Source: Flavonifractor sp. An92 (GTDB taxonomy: Bacteria; Bacillota; Clostridia; Oscillospirales; Oscillospiraceae). Taken from it: a DNA stretch of 46,828 bases. The stretch's first letter is position 1. The number at the start of each line of letters is the position of its first letter. Below, piece by piece: positions 9,598 to 18,984 of the stretch. The translations under genes were made by a program, and so were the position numbers. The notes below the pieces were generated by a model. It was given only the letters and a program-made list of their open reading frames with translations, made no database searches and was not told the origin of the DNA. The DNA lies in assembly GCF_002159175.1 (NCBI RefSeq), contig NZ_NFGZ01000022.1, positions 1 through 46,828 on the forward strand, given 5' to 3'.

Positions 9598-11580
9598 TTA
9601 GTGGGGCAGCTCCCCGGAGGGGAGATCGGTCTTGCTGGGCTTCTTCTCGGCCTCCACCTGGGGCAGCAGGTCGGGACCGGCGTCGGTCCGGGCCCGGCGG
9701 GCCAGGGTCTCCCCGTCGGGGGGAGGCAGCGGCTCGTCGCTGGTGAACACCAGCTCGAAGGTCTCGGCGTCCATGTTCTCGTACTCCAGCAGGTAGGCCG
9801 CGGTGCGCTCCAGCTCCTTCCGCTTGGCGGTGAGGATCTCCACGCAGCGGGCGTAGGCCCCGTCGATGAGGGCCTTCACTTCCTCGTCGATGAGGGCGGC
9901 CACTTCCTCGGAGTAGTTCTTGGTCTGGGCCATGGAGCGGCCGATGAACACCTCGTCGTGGCCGGAGTCAAAGACCACGTTGCCCACCTTTTCGCTCATG
10001 CCGAAGCGGGTGACCATGTTCCGGGCGATGGCGGTGGCCTTCTGCAGGTCGTTGCCCGCGCCGGTGGAGATGTCGCCCAGGGCCAGCTGCTCGGCGCAGC
10101 GGCCGCCCAGGCACACGGCGATACGCTCGGTGAGGTACCGCCGGGACTGGAAGGACACGTCCTCCTTGGGCAGGGAGATGGTCATGCCGCCCGCCATGCC
10201 GCGGGGGATGATGGTGATCTGGTGGACCGGGTCCTGGGTCTCCAGCTCGTGGATGACGATGGCGTGGCCCGCCTCGTGGTAGGCGGTGAGCTCCCGCTCC
10301 CGCTGGATGACCACCCGGCTCTTCTTCTCGGGGCCGGCCACCACCTTGATGACGGCCTCCCGCAGCTCGGTCATGCCGATGAAGCGCTCATGCCGCCGGG
10401 CGGCCAGGAGGGCCGCCTCGTTCATCAGGTTCTCCAGGTCGGCGCCGGTGAAGCCGCCGGTGCCCTTGGCCAGCTCCTTCAGGTCCACATCCTCGGCCAG
10501 AGGCTTGTTCCGGGCGTGGACCCGGAGGATCTCCTCCCGGCCCTTGCTGTCGGGGGGACCCACGTAGATCTGCCGGTCGAAGCGGCCGGGGCGCAGCAGG
10601 GCGGGGTCCAGGATGTCCTGGCGGTTGGTGGCGGCCAGCACCACCACGCCCTCGTTGGAGCCGAAGCCGTCCATCTCCACCAGCAGCTGGTTGAGGGTCT
10701 GCTCCCGCTCGTCGTGGCCGCCGCCCAGGCCGGCGCCGCGCTGACGGCCCACGGCGTCGATCTCGTCGATAAAGACGATGGCGGGGGCGTCCTTCTTGGC
10801 CTGGTCGAAGAGGTCGCGGACGCGGCTGGCGCCCACGCCCACATAGAGCTCCACGAAGTCGGAGCCCGAGATGGACAGGAAGTGGACCCCGGCCTCACCG
10901 GCCACGGCCTTGGCCAGCAGGGTCTTGCCGGTGCCCGGAGGGCCCACCAGCAGCACACCCTTGGGGATGCGGGCGCCCAGATCCAGGAAGCGCTTGGGGT
11001 CCCGCAGGAACTCCACGATCTCCTGGAGCTCGGCCTTCTCCTCCTTGGCGCCGGCCACGTCGGCAAAGGTGACCTTCTTGGTCTGGTCGTCGCCGGTGCG
11101 GGTGCGGGCCCGGCCGAAGCGGGAAGTCCGCTCCACGCCGCCGCCTCCGCCGGCTCCGCCGTTCTGCCGCAGGAGCATGAAGTACCACAGCGCGCCAAAG
11201 ATCACCGGCACGGCGATCCACGGCAGGAAGCTCATCCAGAAGGGCGGCTGGAAGCCGGGCTTGTAGTCGTAGGTCAGGAGACCGGCGTCCTTCTGGCTGG
11301 CCAGCAGGTCGTTGAAATCGTTGTAAAACACCCAGAAATTGGGCAGCTCATAGGTCAGGCGGGTGGTGCCGTAGCCCACATCCTCCCGCAGGGTGAGGAT
11401 GAGGGTGGTGTCGTTCACCACCACCTCCGAAACCTTCTGCTGCTCCAGGAGCTGCCGCACGTCGCCGTAGGTCAGCGTGGGCTGGTTCCCGGTGTCCCGC
11501 ATGGCGAACACGGTGAGCAGCAGAATGGCGATCACCAGCAGGGAAAAGCCGATGTCGCGCATACTTCCTTTTCTGTTCAA
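9598..11580 (-). CDS. ftsH: ATP-dependent zinc metalloprotease FtsH
   Basis: A 660-aa membrane AAA+ protease that degrades unfolded and regulatory membrane proteins. It has two N-terminal spans (about 8-26 and 120-140) flanking an extracytoplasmic domain. Walker [11 protein letters not shown] is near residue 210, Walker [12 protein letters not shown] near 268, the second region of homology [19 protein letters not shown] follows, and the zinc site HEAGH is near 433. The reading starts at TTG11580 (GGGGGAG about 10 bases away); an ATG six codons later has a worse-placed ribosome binding site. It is the last gene of the minus-strand block after tilS and hpt, a classical Firmicutes order. Confidence 0.96.
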   Translation of the reverse strand: MNRKGSMRDIGFSLLVIAILLLTVFAMRDTGNQPTLTYGDVRQLLEQQKVSEVVVNDTTLILTLREDVGYGTTRLTYELPNFWVFYNDFNDLLASQKDAGLLTYDYKPGFQPPFWMSFLPWIAVPVIFGALWYFMLLRQNGGAGGGGGVERTSRFGRARTRTGDDQTKKVTFADVAGAKEEKAELQEIVEFLRDPKRFLDLGARIPKGVLLVGPPGTGKTLLAKAVAGEAGVHFLSISGSDFVELYVGVGASRVRDLFDQAKKDAPAIVFIDEIDAVGRQRGAGLGGGHDEREQTLNQLLVEMDGFGSNEGVVVLAATNRQDILDPALLRPGRFDRQIYVGPPDSKGREEILRVHARNKPLAEDVDLKELAKGTGGFTGADLENLMNEAALLAARRHERFIGMTELREAVIKVVAGPEKKSRVVIQRERELTAYHEAGHAIVIHELETQDPVHQITIIPRGMAGGMTISLPKEDVSFQSRRYLTERIAVCLGGRCAEQLALGDISTGAGNDLQKATAIARNMVTRFGMSEKVGNVVFDSGHDEVFIGRSMAQTKNYSEEVAALIDEEVKALIDGAYARCVEILTAKRKELERTAAYLLEYENMDAETFELVFTSDEPLPPPDGETLARRARTDAGPDLLPQVEAEKKPSKTDLPSGELPH

Positions 11581-11660
11581 AAAGCGGACACTCCCCCCGG
11601 CGCGCCGCAGTGAACGGCACGCCTGTCAGTCTGCCGCGCCCCGGGGACGGGGGGCGGCGA

Positions 11661-12206
11661 TCACTTGCCCCCGTAGACCGAGGGCTTCAACACACCGATG
11701 TAAGGCAGATTGCGGTACTTCTCGTCATAGTCCAGGCCGTAGCCCACCACGAACTCGTCAGGGATGGAGAAGCCGGAGTACTGCACGGCCACGGGCTTGG
11801 TGCGGCGCTCGGGCTTATCCAGCAGGGTACACAGCCGGATGGAGGCGGGATGGCGGGCCTCCAGGAGCTTGAGGAGGTAGGACAGGGTGTTGCCGCTGTC
11901 CAGGATGTCCTCCACCACCAGGATGTCCTTCCCCTCGATGGGCTCGGACAGGTCCTTGACGATCTTCACCTGGCCGGAGCTGACGGTGCCGGAGCCATAG
12001 GAGGACACCGCCATGAAGTCCACGGTGCAGGGCACGTGGATCTGGCGCACCAGGTCGGCCATGAACACGAAGGAGCCCCGCAGGATGCTGATGAGGAGGG
12101 GCTCTTTCCCCTCATAGTCCTTGTCGATCTGGGCGGCGATCTCCGCGACCCGGGTTTTCAGCTGTTCCTCGCTAAAGAGGACGTGGTCAATGTCATGTTC
12201 CAGCAT
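11661..12206 (-). CDS. hpt: Hypoxanthine phosphoribosyltransferase
   Basis: A 181-aa purine-salvage enzyme that makes IMP/GMP from hypoxanthine/guanine and PRPP. The PRPP-binding signature ILVVEDILDSGNTLSYLL is present, as are the LISILRGSFVFMADL block and a C-terminal VGYGLDYDEKYRNLPYIGVL typical of bacterial Hpt. Two ATGs are possible (12212 and 12206). AAAGGA is two bases from the first and eight from the second, so 12206 is chosen. It overlaps the end of tilS by 14 bp, which indicates co-expression. Confidence 0.96.
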   Translation of the reverse strand: MLEHDIDHVLFSEEQLKTRVAEIAAQIDKDYEGKEPLLISILRGSFVFMADLVRQIHVPCTVDFMAVSSYGSGTVSSGQVKIVKDLSEPIEGKDILVVEDILDSGNTLSYLLKLLEARHPASIRLCTLLDKPERRTKPVAVQYSGFSIPDEFVVGYGLDYDEKYRNLPYIGVLKPSVYGGK

Positions 12207-13590
12207 AATCATGTTCCTTTCTCTCTGTGGTGGTGGATGTGCTGCGGGACCGGAAGGTCACTGCCCAGGCATCCTGGCCGGGGCGGGCCAGACGGCTCTC
12301 CTCCGGTCCGAAGGGGGCGGCGGCCAGGATGCCCGCCTCATCCGCCAGCACCGGGCAGCGTTCCCGGTCCCGGCGGTGGATCTTTTGGTCAATAAAGCGC
12401 TTTTTCAGCGTCTTGGTGTCCCGTCCGGGGAGTTTCAGAGCGTCCCCGGTCTGCCGGGGCCGGAGCACCGGCGTGCCGGTGAATTCCGAAAAATACATCA
12501 CGCCGGGTTCGGGCTCCTCGGGGCACACGCAGCGGCGGCAGGAGCAGCCATACAAGCTGCCCTCCGGCCAGGTCTCTCCATCCAGCTCCAGGGGACAGGG
12601 GAGAAGCACCTGGGGGTCCCGCCGGGTGGTGAGGAGGAGCTCCCCATAGACCCGCTGGGCCATGAGCCCACCGGGGAGGAACACCATCGCCGAGGGGTCG
12701 TCCCCCCGGGCCAGGTCCACCACCGCCTCCAGATGGGTGGAGGCGTAGTCGGTGCTGCCGTTGCCCAGCATGGACAGGAGGGTCCGCACCGCCCGGGGGG
12801 CGATGGCGGCGGGGGCGGAGGCGATGTGCCGGGCCTCGATGACCAGGTCGTCCTCGGCCCAGCGGCCCAGCGCGGCCACCTGGGCGGCCTGGGCGTTCAA
12901 AAAGTCGTTGTCCTGCCGCAGCAGGCGGATGGTGCGCTCCATCCCGCTCAGAAAGCGGGGGTTGAGCTCCTCCATGCGGGGGAGGAGCTGGAGGCGCAGG
13001 TAGTTGCGGGCGTGGGCGTCGTCGGCGTTGGAGGAGTCCTCCCGCCAGTCCAGGTCCCGCTCCTTCAGATAGCTTTCGATCTCCTCCCGGGTAGTGGTGA
13101 GGAGGGGCCGCACCAGATGGCCCCGCCGGGGCGGGATGCCGGTGAGGCCCTGGAGCCCCGCGCCCCGGATGAGGTGGAGCAGTACGGTCTCCACATTGTC
13201 GGAGGCGTTGTGGGCGGTGGCGATGACGTCGGCGCCGATGGTTTCCGCGATTTCCTCCAGAAAGGCGTACCGGAGGGCGCGGGCGGTCTCCTCGATGCCG
13301 GTCCCCTCCCGCCGGGCGGCCTCCGCCACATCGCCGGAGCCCAGGTGGAAGGGGATCTTCCACATTTCGCACCGGTTTTCCACAAAAGCGGCGTCGGCGG
13401 TGGATTCCTCCCCCCGCAGGCGGTGGTCGAAGTGGGCGGCGTGGAGGGTGAAGCCCCGCTCCTCCGCCAGAGCGCGGAGGAAGTGGAGCAGACACAGGGA
13501 GTCGGCCCCGCCGGACACGGCGCAGAGCACCGTTCCCCCGGCGGGGAGCATGGCGTATTCGTCGATGAGGGCAAGGGCGTTGTCCAGCAT
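12193..13590 (-). CDS. tilS: tRNA(Ile)-lysidine synthase
   Basis: A 465-aa TilS that modifies C34 of the CAU-anticodon tRNA-Ile to lysidine so that it reads AUA. The N-terminal PP-loop motif SGGADS (about residues 27-32) binds ATP. HNASDNVETVLLHLIRGAGLQGLTG is the TilS-specific block near residue 125. The C-terminal region is the tRNA-binding TilS substrate domain (KKRFIDQKIHRRDRERCPVL). AAGGAG precedes ATG13590. It lies between dnaB and hpt. Confidence 0.94.
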   Translation of the reverse strand: MLDNALALIDEYAMLPAGGTVLCAVSGGADSLCLLHFLRALAEERGFTLHAAHFDHRLRGEESTADAAFVENRCEMWKIPFHLGSGDVAEAARREGTGIEETARALRYAFLEEIAETIGADVIATAHNASDNVETVLLHLIRGAGLQGLTGIPPRRGHLVRPLLTTTREEIESYLKERDLDWREDSSNADDAHARNYLRLQLLPRMEELNPRFLSGMERTIRLLRQDNDFLNAQAAQVAALGRWAEDDLVIEARHIASAPAAIAPRAVRTLLSMLGNGSTDYASTHLEAVVDLARGDDPSAMVFLPGGLMAQRVYGELLLTTRRDPQVLLPCPLELDGETWPEGSLYGCSCRRCVCPEEPEPGVMYFSEFTGTPVLRPRQTGDALKLPGRDTKTLKKRFIDQKIHRRDRERCPVLADEAGILAAAPFGPEESRLARPGQDAWAVTFRSRSTSTTTERKEHDYAGT

Positions 13591-13599
13591 AGGGTCTCC

Positions 13600-14949
13600 T
13601 TATTCGCTGTGCCGCCGGTCGATGGAGGAGAAGGTGGTGTACTCGGGCAGCCACTGCAGCTCCACCGTCCGGGTCTCGCCGTGGCGGTTCTTGGCGATGA
13701 TACACTCGGCCAGGTTGTGGTTTTCGCTGTCCTCGTTGTAGTAGTCGTCCCGGTAGAGGAACATGACGATGTCGGCGTCCTGCTCGATGGCGCCCGACTC
13801 ACGCAGGTCCGAGAGCATGGGCCGCTTGTCAGAGCGGCTCTCGGGGCCACGGGAGAGCTGGGACAGACAGAGCACCGGGACGTTCAGCTCCTTGGCCATA
13901 ATTTTGAGGGCCCGGGAGATGTCGGACACCACCTGCTGGCGGTTGTCGCCCTGCCGGGTGGTACCACCGGCGGAGGTCATCAGTTGCAGGTAGTCTATGA
14001 CCACCAGTCCCAGATTATCCACCCGGCGGCACTTGGCGTTCATGTCGGCCACGGAGAGGGAGGGGTTGTCGTCAATGAGGATCTGGGTCTTGTTGAGGGC
14101 GGCGGAGGCGGCGGCGATGCGCCCCCAGTCCTCTTCATTGAGCCGCCCGGTGACCAGCTTTTTGTTGTCCACGAAGGACTCGCCGGAGATGAGGCGCATA
14201 CAGAGCTGTTCCCGGCTCATCTCCAGGGAGAAAAAGACCACCGTCTTGCCCGAAAACTTGCCCGCGTGGAGCAGCAGGTTCAGGGCGAAGGAGGTCTTGC
14301 CCATGCCGGGGCGGGCGGCCAGGAGGATGAGGTCGGACTTGTTGAGGCCCGAGATGGCCATGTCCACGTCGGGAAGACCGGTACTCAGGCCCGGGACCGC
14401 CTGGTCGCTGGCGGCCAGCTCGGCCAGGCGCTCGTACACGCTCAGGATCACGCTGGAGATGTGCTCCAGGCCCTGGACGTTGCGGCCCTGCCGGATGGCA
14501 TAGATGCGCTGCTCGGCGGCCTCCAGCACCTCCTGGGCGGTGCCGGTGCCCTCCTGCACCATGGCAGTGAGGGCGCCGGCCGTCTCGGCGATGCGGCGGA
14601 GGAGGGACTTGTCCCGGACGATGCCGGCGTACTCCTTCACGTTGGCGGCGGTGGGGGTGATCTCCATGAGCTGGAGCACATAGTTGCGGGAGGTGTTGTC
14701 GTTGTACACCCCGTTCTGCTTCATGTGGTCCAGCACCGTCACCGGGTCGATGGTCATGGAGAAGTTGAACATGGAGTAGATGGTCTCGTAGATCTCCCGG
14801 TTCTGCCGGAGGTAGAAGTCCTCGGGTTTTAAAAGCTCGATGACCTCGGGCACGCACCGGGCGTCGATGAGCATGGAGCCCAGCACGGCCTGTTCGGCCT
14901 CCACACTGTGGGGCATCTGCCGGCCCAGCAGCTCTTCTTCCATTGCCAT
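13600..14949 (-). CDS. dnaB: Replicative DNA helicase DnaB
   Basis: A 449-aa hexameric replicative helicase that unwinds DNA at the fork. An N-terminal DnaB domain (PHSVEAEQAVLGSMLID) leads to the RecA-like motor with Walker A ARPGMGKTSFALN near residue 210 and the DnaB signature VVIDYLQLM. ESGAIEQDADIVMFLYRDDYY is the conserved late motif. An in-frame ATG at 15048 lies inside rplI and gives an unrelated N-terminus. ATG14949 with GAGGTG nine bases upstream gives the normal start MAMEEELLGRQMPHS. It follows rplI. Confidence 0.96.
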   Translation of the reverse strand: MAMEEELLGRQMPHSVEAEQAVLGSMLIDARCVPEVIELLKPEDFYLRQNREIYETIYSMFNFSMTIDPVTVLDHMKQNGVYNDNTSRNYVLQLMEITPTAANVKEYAGIVRDKSLLRRIAETAGALTAMVQEGTGTAQEVLEAAEQRIYAIRQGRNVQGLEHISSVILSVYERLAELAASDQAVPGLSTGLPDVDMAISGLNKSDLILLAARPGMGKTSFALNLLLHAGKFSGKTVVFFSLEMSREQLCMRLISGESFVDNKKLVTGRLNEEDWGRIAAASAALNKTQILIDDNPSLSVADMNAKCRRVDNLGLVVIDYLQLMTSAGGTTRQGDNRQQVVSDISRALKIMAKELNVPVLCLSQLSRGPESRSDKRPMLSDLRESGAIEQDADIVMFLYRDDYYNEDSENHNLAECIIAKNRHGETRTVELQWLPEYTTFSSIDRRHSE

Positions 14950-14990
14950 GTCTTGTTTCACCTCACGGGGGATCAGATTCCGGGGGCCTG

Positions 14991-15437
14991 TTAGGCCTCC
15001 ACCACCATGACCTTCAGGGTGCCGGTGACCTCGTAGCCCAGCTTGCACTTCAGATCGTAGCCGCCGAAGGCCTTGATGGGCTCATCCTGGACGATCTTGG
15101 TCTTGGGGATGTTGATGCCGTGCTGCTCCTTCAGGGCGTCGGCGATCTCCTTGGAGGTCACGGAGCCGAACAGCCGCCCGCCGTTGCCGGCCTTGGCGGT
15201 GATGCGCACGGTGATGTCCTTCAGCTTGGCGGCAGTGGCCTCGGCCTCGGCCTTCTCGGCGGCCTCCTGAGCCTTCTTGGCCTTCTCCTGCTGCTTCATG
15301 GTGTTGATGTTCTCGGCGGTGGCCAGAACGGCCAGCTTCTTGGGAAGGAGGAAGTTGCGGGCGTAGCCGTCGCTGGCCTCGATCATCTGGCCCTTCTTGC
15401 CCTGGCCCTTCACGTCCTGCTGTAAAATCACTTTCAT
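14991..15437 (-). CDS. rplI: 50S ribosomal protein L9
   Basis: A 148-aa ribosomal protein with the L9 signature GYARNFLLPKKLAVLAT near residue 24, a long charged connecting helix (residues 41-76, rich in K/E/A) and the C-terminal rRNA-binding domain. Its length is standard. It sits between gdpP and dnaB, the conserved Firmicutes gene order. Confidence 0.97.
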   Translation of the reverse strand: MKVILQQDVKGQGKKGQMIEASDGYARNFLLPKKLAVLATAENINTMKQQEKAKKAQEAAEKAEAEATAAKLKDITVRITAKAGNGGRLFGSVTSKEIADALKEQHGINIPKTKIVQDEPIKAFGGYDLKCKLGYEVTGTLKVMVVEA

Positions 15438-15478
15438 GGTTGTTTCATCCTTTCTATGTCGCCGCGGGGCGCGGCCGG

Positions 15479-17470
15479 TCAGTCGTCCTCTTCAAAGTAT
15501 TGGTCAATGGCGGACAGCAGGTCCCGGGCCACCTGGTCGATGGAGCCGGGGATCTGCCCGCCGGCGGCGGCGGCGTTGCCTCCGCCCCCCAGCTTTTCCA
15601 GAATGACCTGTACGTTGGTATCGCCCATGGACCGGGCGGAAATGATGACCCGCTCCGCGTCGGGGAAGAGGACAAACGAGGCGTCGATGCCGGAGATGTT
15701 CAGAAGCTCATCCGCGGCCTGGGCGGCGGTGACGCGGCCCACCAGGTGGTCCACCACCGCCACGGCCACACCCTCCCGGTACATCCGGGCGTTCTGGATG
15801 ATGTCGTACTTGGCGATGGTGCCCTCCAGGTCGTTCTGGAAGAGCTTGCGCACGTCGGCGGTGTCGGCCCCCGCCCGGCGGAGGAAGGCCGCCGCCTCAA
15901 AGGTGCGGCTGCCGGTGCGCATGGTGAATTGCTTGGTGTCCAGCACCATGCCGGCCAGCAGGGCCTCCGCCTCGGTGCGCAGGAGGTCGGCCGGTTCCAG
16001 CAGGTACTGCAAGAGCTCCGTGACCAGCTCGCTGGCCGAGGAGGCGTAGGGCTCGTGGAAATTGAGGGCGGCGTCGGCGATGTAGGTGGCCGCCCGGCGG
16101 TGGTGGTCGATGACCGCCACCTTGTTGCAGGAGAGGAGCAGGTCCTCGGAGAGGGTCTGCTCCGGCCGGTTGGTGTCCACCACCACCAGCAGAGACTGGG
16201 TGTCCGCCCGGATCATGGCGTCCTGGGGGGAGATGAACACGTCCCGGTACTCGGGCAGCTCACCCAGGTGGGCCACCATGTCGCTGGCGGGGTTGGGGCT
16301 GGGGTCCTTGATGACAAAGACGGGGGTGCCCTTTTTCCGGGCCATGGCGCACACGCCGCTGGCGGCGCCGATGCAGTCCAGATCGGGGAACTTATGGCCC
16401 ATGACAAAGACGTGGGAGGCGTCGGCGATGAGCTCGCCCAGGGCGTTGGCCATGACGCGGCTCTTCACCTTGGTGCGCTTCTCCAGCTCCTTGGAGCGGC
16501 CACCGTAGAACTCAAAGTTGAATTTGTTCTTGATGACCACCTGGTCGCCGCCCCGGGAAAGGGCCATTTCCACCGACAGCGCGGCGTACTGGAACAGCTC
16601 CTGGAGGGTGTCGGCGTCCCGGCCCATACCGATGGACAGGGTGGCGGGCATATCCCGGGGGTTGAGGACCGAGCGCACCGCGTCCAGCACGGCGTACTTG
16701 CCCTCCTGCAATTCCTTTAAATACCGCTCTTCGAAGAAGAAGAGATAGCGGTCCCGGTCGTATTTGCAGCACAGGCCGCCGGTGGGGGAGGTCCACTCGG
16801 TGATTTTTTCGTCGATGCTGCTGAGGATGGCCGATTTGCTGTTGTCGGGGATGCCCTTCATCAGCTCCTCGTAGTTGTCCAGCACCAGGATGGCGCACAC
16901 CGGCCGGGAGTCGTAGAACTCCTCCCGCACGGCGGAGTAATCGGTCACGTCCACCCAGTAGGTGGTGGCCAGGAAGCTGTGGGCCCCCTTCTCATCGGTG
17001 CGGACCAGATGGCCGAACACCAGGAAGCGCCGGCCGGACACCTCCACCTCGGTGGGACACTCAGTCTTGCCCTCCATGAGCCAGCGGGAGGAGAACCCGG
17101 GCACCGCCGCGGAGAGCTTGGTGTCAAAGAGGTGCTCCCGCTCGCCGGTGAGCTGGAGAAAGCGGTCGTTGGACCAGATGACCTCGTCGTTCTCCGGGCG
17201 GAAAATCACCATGGGCAGCGGGGCGTTGATCATCGTGTCTTTGGTGGCCACGTCCACGTTGCAGGTGATGTTGTCAATGTATTTCAGGATCTCCTTCTGC
17301 CGCTGGGCGTTGGTGCGGCGGAAGTAAATATACAGAACGAGGATCACCACCCCTTCCACAATGGCCAGCACAGGGTCGGTGGCGGCGCTGGCCAGGGCGA
17401 ACAGGGCCAGACAGACAAAATACAGCTGAAAACCGGGTTCCAGCAGGCGGGAGAGTTTTTTCTTTCGCAT
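15479..17470 (-). CDS. gdpP: Cyclic-di-AMP phosphodiesterase GdpP
   Basis: A 663-aa GdpP that hydrolyses c-di-AMP. Two membrane spans (about 12-58) are followed by a PAS-like domain (about 75-165), a degenerate GGDEF domain (about 180-320) and the catalytic DHH/DHHA1 part. The DHH part has GHKFPDLDCIGAA near residue 361, AVIDHHRRA near 453 and a C-terminal GGGGNAAAAGG glycine-rich loop. Two starts are possible; AAGGAG is two bases from ATG17476 and eight from ATG17470, so the latter is used. It is the first gene of the rplI-dnaB-tilS-hpt-ftsH run. Confidence 0.94.
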   Translation of the reverse strand: MRKKKLSRLLEPGFQLYFVCLALFALASAATDPVLAIVEGVVILVLYIYFRRTNAQRQKEILKYIDNITCNVDVATKDTMINAPLPMVIFRPENDEVIWSNDRFLQLTGEREHLFDTKLSAAVPGFSSRWLMEGKTECPTEVEVSGRRFLVFGHLVRTDEKGAHSFLATTYWVDVTDYSAVREEFYDSRPVCAILVLDNYEELMKGIPDNSKSAILSSIDEKITEWTSPTGGLCCKYDRDRYLFFFEERYLKELQEGKYAVLDAVRSVLNPRDMPATLSIGMGRDADTLQELFQYAALSVEMALSRGGDQVVIKNKFNFEFYGGRSKELEKRTKVKSRVMANALGELIADASHVFVMGHKFPDLDCIGAASGVCAMARKKGTPVFVIKDPSPNPASDMVAHLGELPEYRDVFISPQDAMIRADTQSLLVVVDTNRPEQTLSEDLLLSCNKVAVIDHHRRAATYIADAALNFHEPYASSASELVTELLQYLLEPADLLRTEAEALLAGMVLDTKQFTMRTGSRTFEAAAFLRRAGADTADVRKLFQNDLEGTIAKYDIIQNARMYREGVAVAVVDHLVGRVTAAQAADELLNISGIDASFVLFPDAERVIISARSMGDTNVQVILEKLGGGGNAAAAGGQIPGSIDQVARDLLSAIDQYFEEDD

Positions 17471-17610
17471 GGGCATGGCTCCTTCCGCCGCGGTCGCGGC
17501 CAGGGTGGAGTGAAAGCGGCCGGACCGGCCGCTGAGGGGACGAAAAACGGTATCAACTATATTATATCACATTTTATAGGGTCGCGGTAGTATTTTCTGT
17601 GTCCGAACTC

Positions 17611-17639
17611 TTGCGGCGGGGAGGGTGGACTGCTATAAT
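17611..17639 (+). promoter_or_regulatory. SigA-type promoter for ilvE
   Basis: TTGCGG (17611-17616), a 17-bp spacer and TATAAT (17634-17639), the latter preceded by TG at the extended -10 position. Transcription should begin near 17647, leaving a leader of about 130 nt before ilvE. The rest of the 17471-17780 gap holds this leader and AT-rich DNA upstream of gdpP; no clear gdpP promoter was found. Confidence 0.7.
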
Positions 17640-17709
17640 GCAGGAATACAGAGCGTTTATTGCACGCCCGCCCGGGAGACATTGTAGCGTGCTTTACAGT
17701 CTTTTGGAG

Positions 17710-17761
17710 CGCGGGCTGTCATACTAGAACAAAACGGGCCCTTCCGCCCGAATTTGATTTT
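17710..17761 (+). promoter_or_regulatory. Possible attenuator hairpin in the ilvE leader
   Basis: CGGGC (17735-17739) pairs with GCCCG (17746-17750), followed by AATTTGATTTTC. The upstream GCGCGGGC (17710-17717) could pair with the same GCCCG instead, giving mutually exclusive structures. The stem is short, there is no T-box signature, and no leader peptide was identified, so the regulatory role is speculative. Confidence 0.3.
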
Positions 17762-17780
17762 CATTTAGGAGGCCCTAATC

Positions 17781-18845
17781 ATGTATACATTCCCCGTTCA
17801 GCGCGCCGCGCAGCTCAAAGAGAAGCCCGACCCCAAGACCCTGGTGTTCGGCAAGGTCTTTACCGACCACATGTTCGTCATGAACTACGACGCCGGCCAG
17901 GGCTGGCACGACGGGCGCATCGTCCCCTACGGTCCCCTGGAGCTGGCCCCCTCGGCCATGGTGTTCCACTACGCCCAGGAGGTCTTTGAGGGCATGAAGG
18001 CCTACCGCCGGCCCGATGGCGGGGTACAGCTCTTCCGGCCCATGGACAACGTCCGCCGCCTCAACGACTCCTGCGAGCGTCTGTGCATCCCCAAGCTCCC
18101 CGAGGACGAGGCCCTGGCCGCCATTGAGGCTCTGGTGAAGGTGGAGGCCGACTGGGTCCCCAGCGAGCCCGGCACCTCCCTGTATATCCGTCCCTTCATC
18201 ATTGCCACCGACGCCAGCCTGGGCGTGCACGCCTCCCACAGCTACCTGTTCTGCGTCATCTGCTGCCCCGTGGGCGCCTACTACGCCGAGGGCATCAACC
18301 CGGTGCGCATCTATGTGGAGAATGAGGACGTCCGCGCCGTCCGCGGCGGCACTGGCTACACCAAGTGCGGCGGCAACTACGCCGCCTCCATCCGCGCCGG
18401 CGAGCGGGCCGAGGAGCAGGGCTACGCCCAGGTCCTGTGGCTGGACGGCGTGGAGCGCAAGTACATCGAGGAAGTGGGCTCCATGAACGTCATGTTCAAG
18501 GTGGACGGCAAGGTCATCACCCCCAAGCTCACCGGCTCCGTACTGCCCGGCATCACCCGCCGCTCCTGCATCCAGTTGCTGAAGGACTGGGGCGTGGAGG
18601 TGGAGGAGCGCCTCATCACCGCCCAGGAGCTCTTCGACGCCGCCAAGGAGGGCAAGCTGGAGGAGGCCTGGGGCACCGGCACCGCCGCCGTGGTGTCCCC
18701 CGTGGGCGAGATGGGCTGGAACGACCAGCACGTGGTGGTCAACAACAACCAGATCGGCCCCATCACCCAGAAGCTCTACGACACCCTCACCGGCATCCAG
18801 TGGGGCACCGCCGAGGATCCCCACGATTGGGTGGTCCGCCTGTAA
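17781..18845 (+). CDS. ilvE: Branched-chain amino acid aminotransferase
   Basis: A 354-aa class IV PLP-dependent aminotransferase of the long bacterial/eukaryotic-like BCAT type. It interconverts valine, leucine and isoleucine with their 2-oxo acids using glutamate. PLP lysine is K195 in GTGYTKCGGNYAAS. HYAQEVFEGMKAYRR and EEVGSMNVMF are the family blocks that place the substrate carboxylate loop. GAGG-type ribosome binding site AGGAGG is 8 bases before ATG17781. It is monocistronic, with its own promoter and leader. Confidence 0.95.
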   Translation: MYTFPVQRAAQLKEKPDPKTLVFGKVFTDHMFVMNYDAGQGWHDGRIVPYGPLELAPSAMVFHYAQEVFEGMKAYRRPDGGVQLFRPMDNVRRLNDSCERLCIPKLPEDEALAAIEALVKVEADWVPSEPGTSLYIRPFIIATDASLGVHASHSYLFCVICCPVGAYYAEGINPVRIYVENEDVRAVRGGTGYTKCGGNYAASIRAGERAEEQGYAQVLWLDGVERKYIEEVGSMNVMFKVDGKVITPKLTGSVLPGITRRSCIQLLKDWGVEVEERLITAQELFDAAKEGKLEEAWGTGTAAVVSPVGEMGWNDQHVVVNNNQIGPITQKLYDTLTGIQWGTAEDPHDWVVRL

Positions 18846-18852
18846 AAAACCA

Positions 18853-18881
18853 TTTCCAAATCGGCAAAATGGTGTTATAAT
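18853..18881 (+). promoter_or_regulatory. SigA-type promoter for the GNAT gene
   Basis: TTTCCA (18853-18858), a 17-bp spacer and TATAAT (18876-18881). It lies just after the ilvE stop and about 100 bp before the GNAT start. The intervening leader has no obvious regulatory structure. Confidence 0.6.
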
Positions 18882-18984
18882 AGTATGTCACCACGAAGTG
18901 GGGAGAGCGGTCCGCCGCCCTCCCTGCTTCTTTCTTTGTGTGTTTGTGTGGAAAGATTTGTAAGTTGTAGAAGGAGAGAGTGGA

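Noticed and set aside
9562..11613. 683-aa plus-strand ORF
   Set aside because: Antisense shadow of ftsH; low-complexity G/L/V/H composition.
12121..14832. 903-aa plus-strand ORF
   Set aside because: Antisense shadow of tilS and dnaB.
17640..17780. T-box riboswitch in the ilvE leader
   Set aside because: No T-box consensus or specifier loop was found; only a short hairpin is present.
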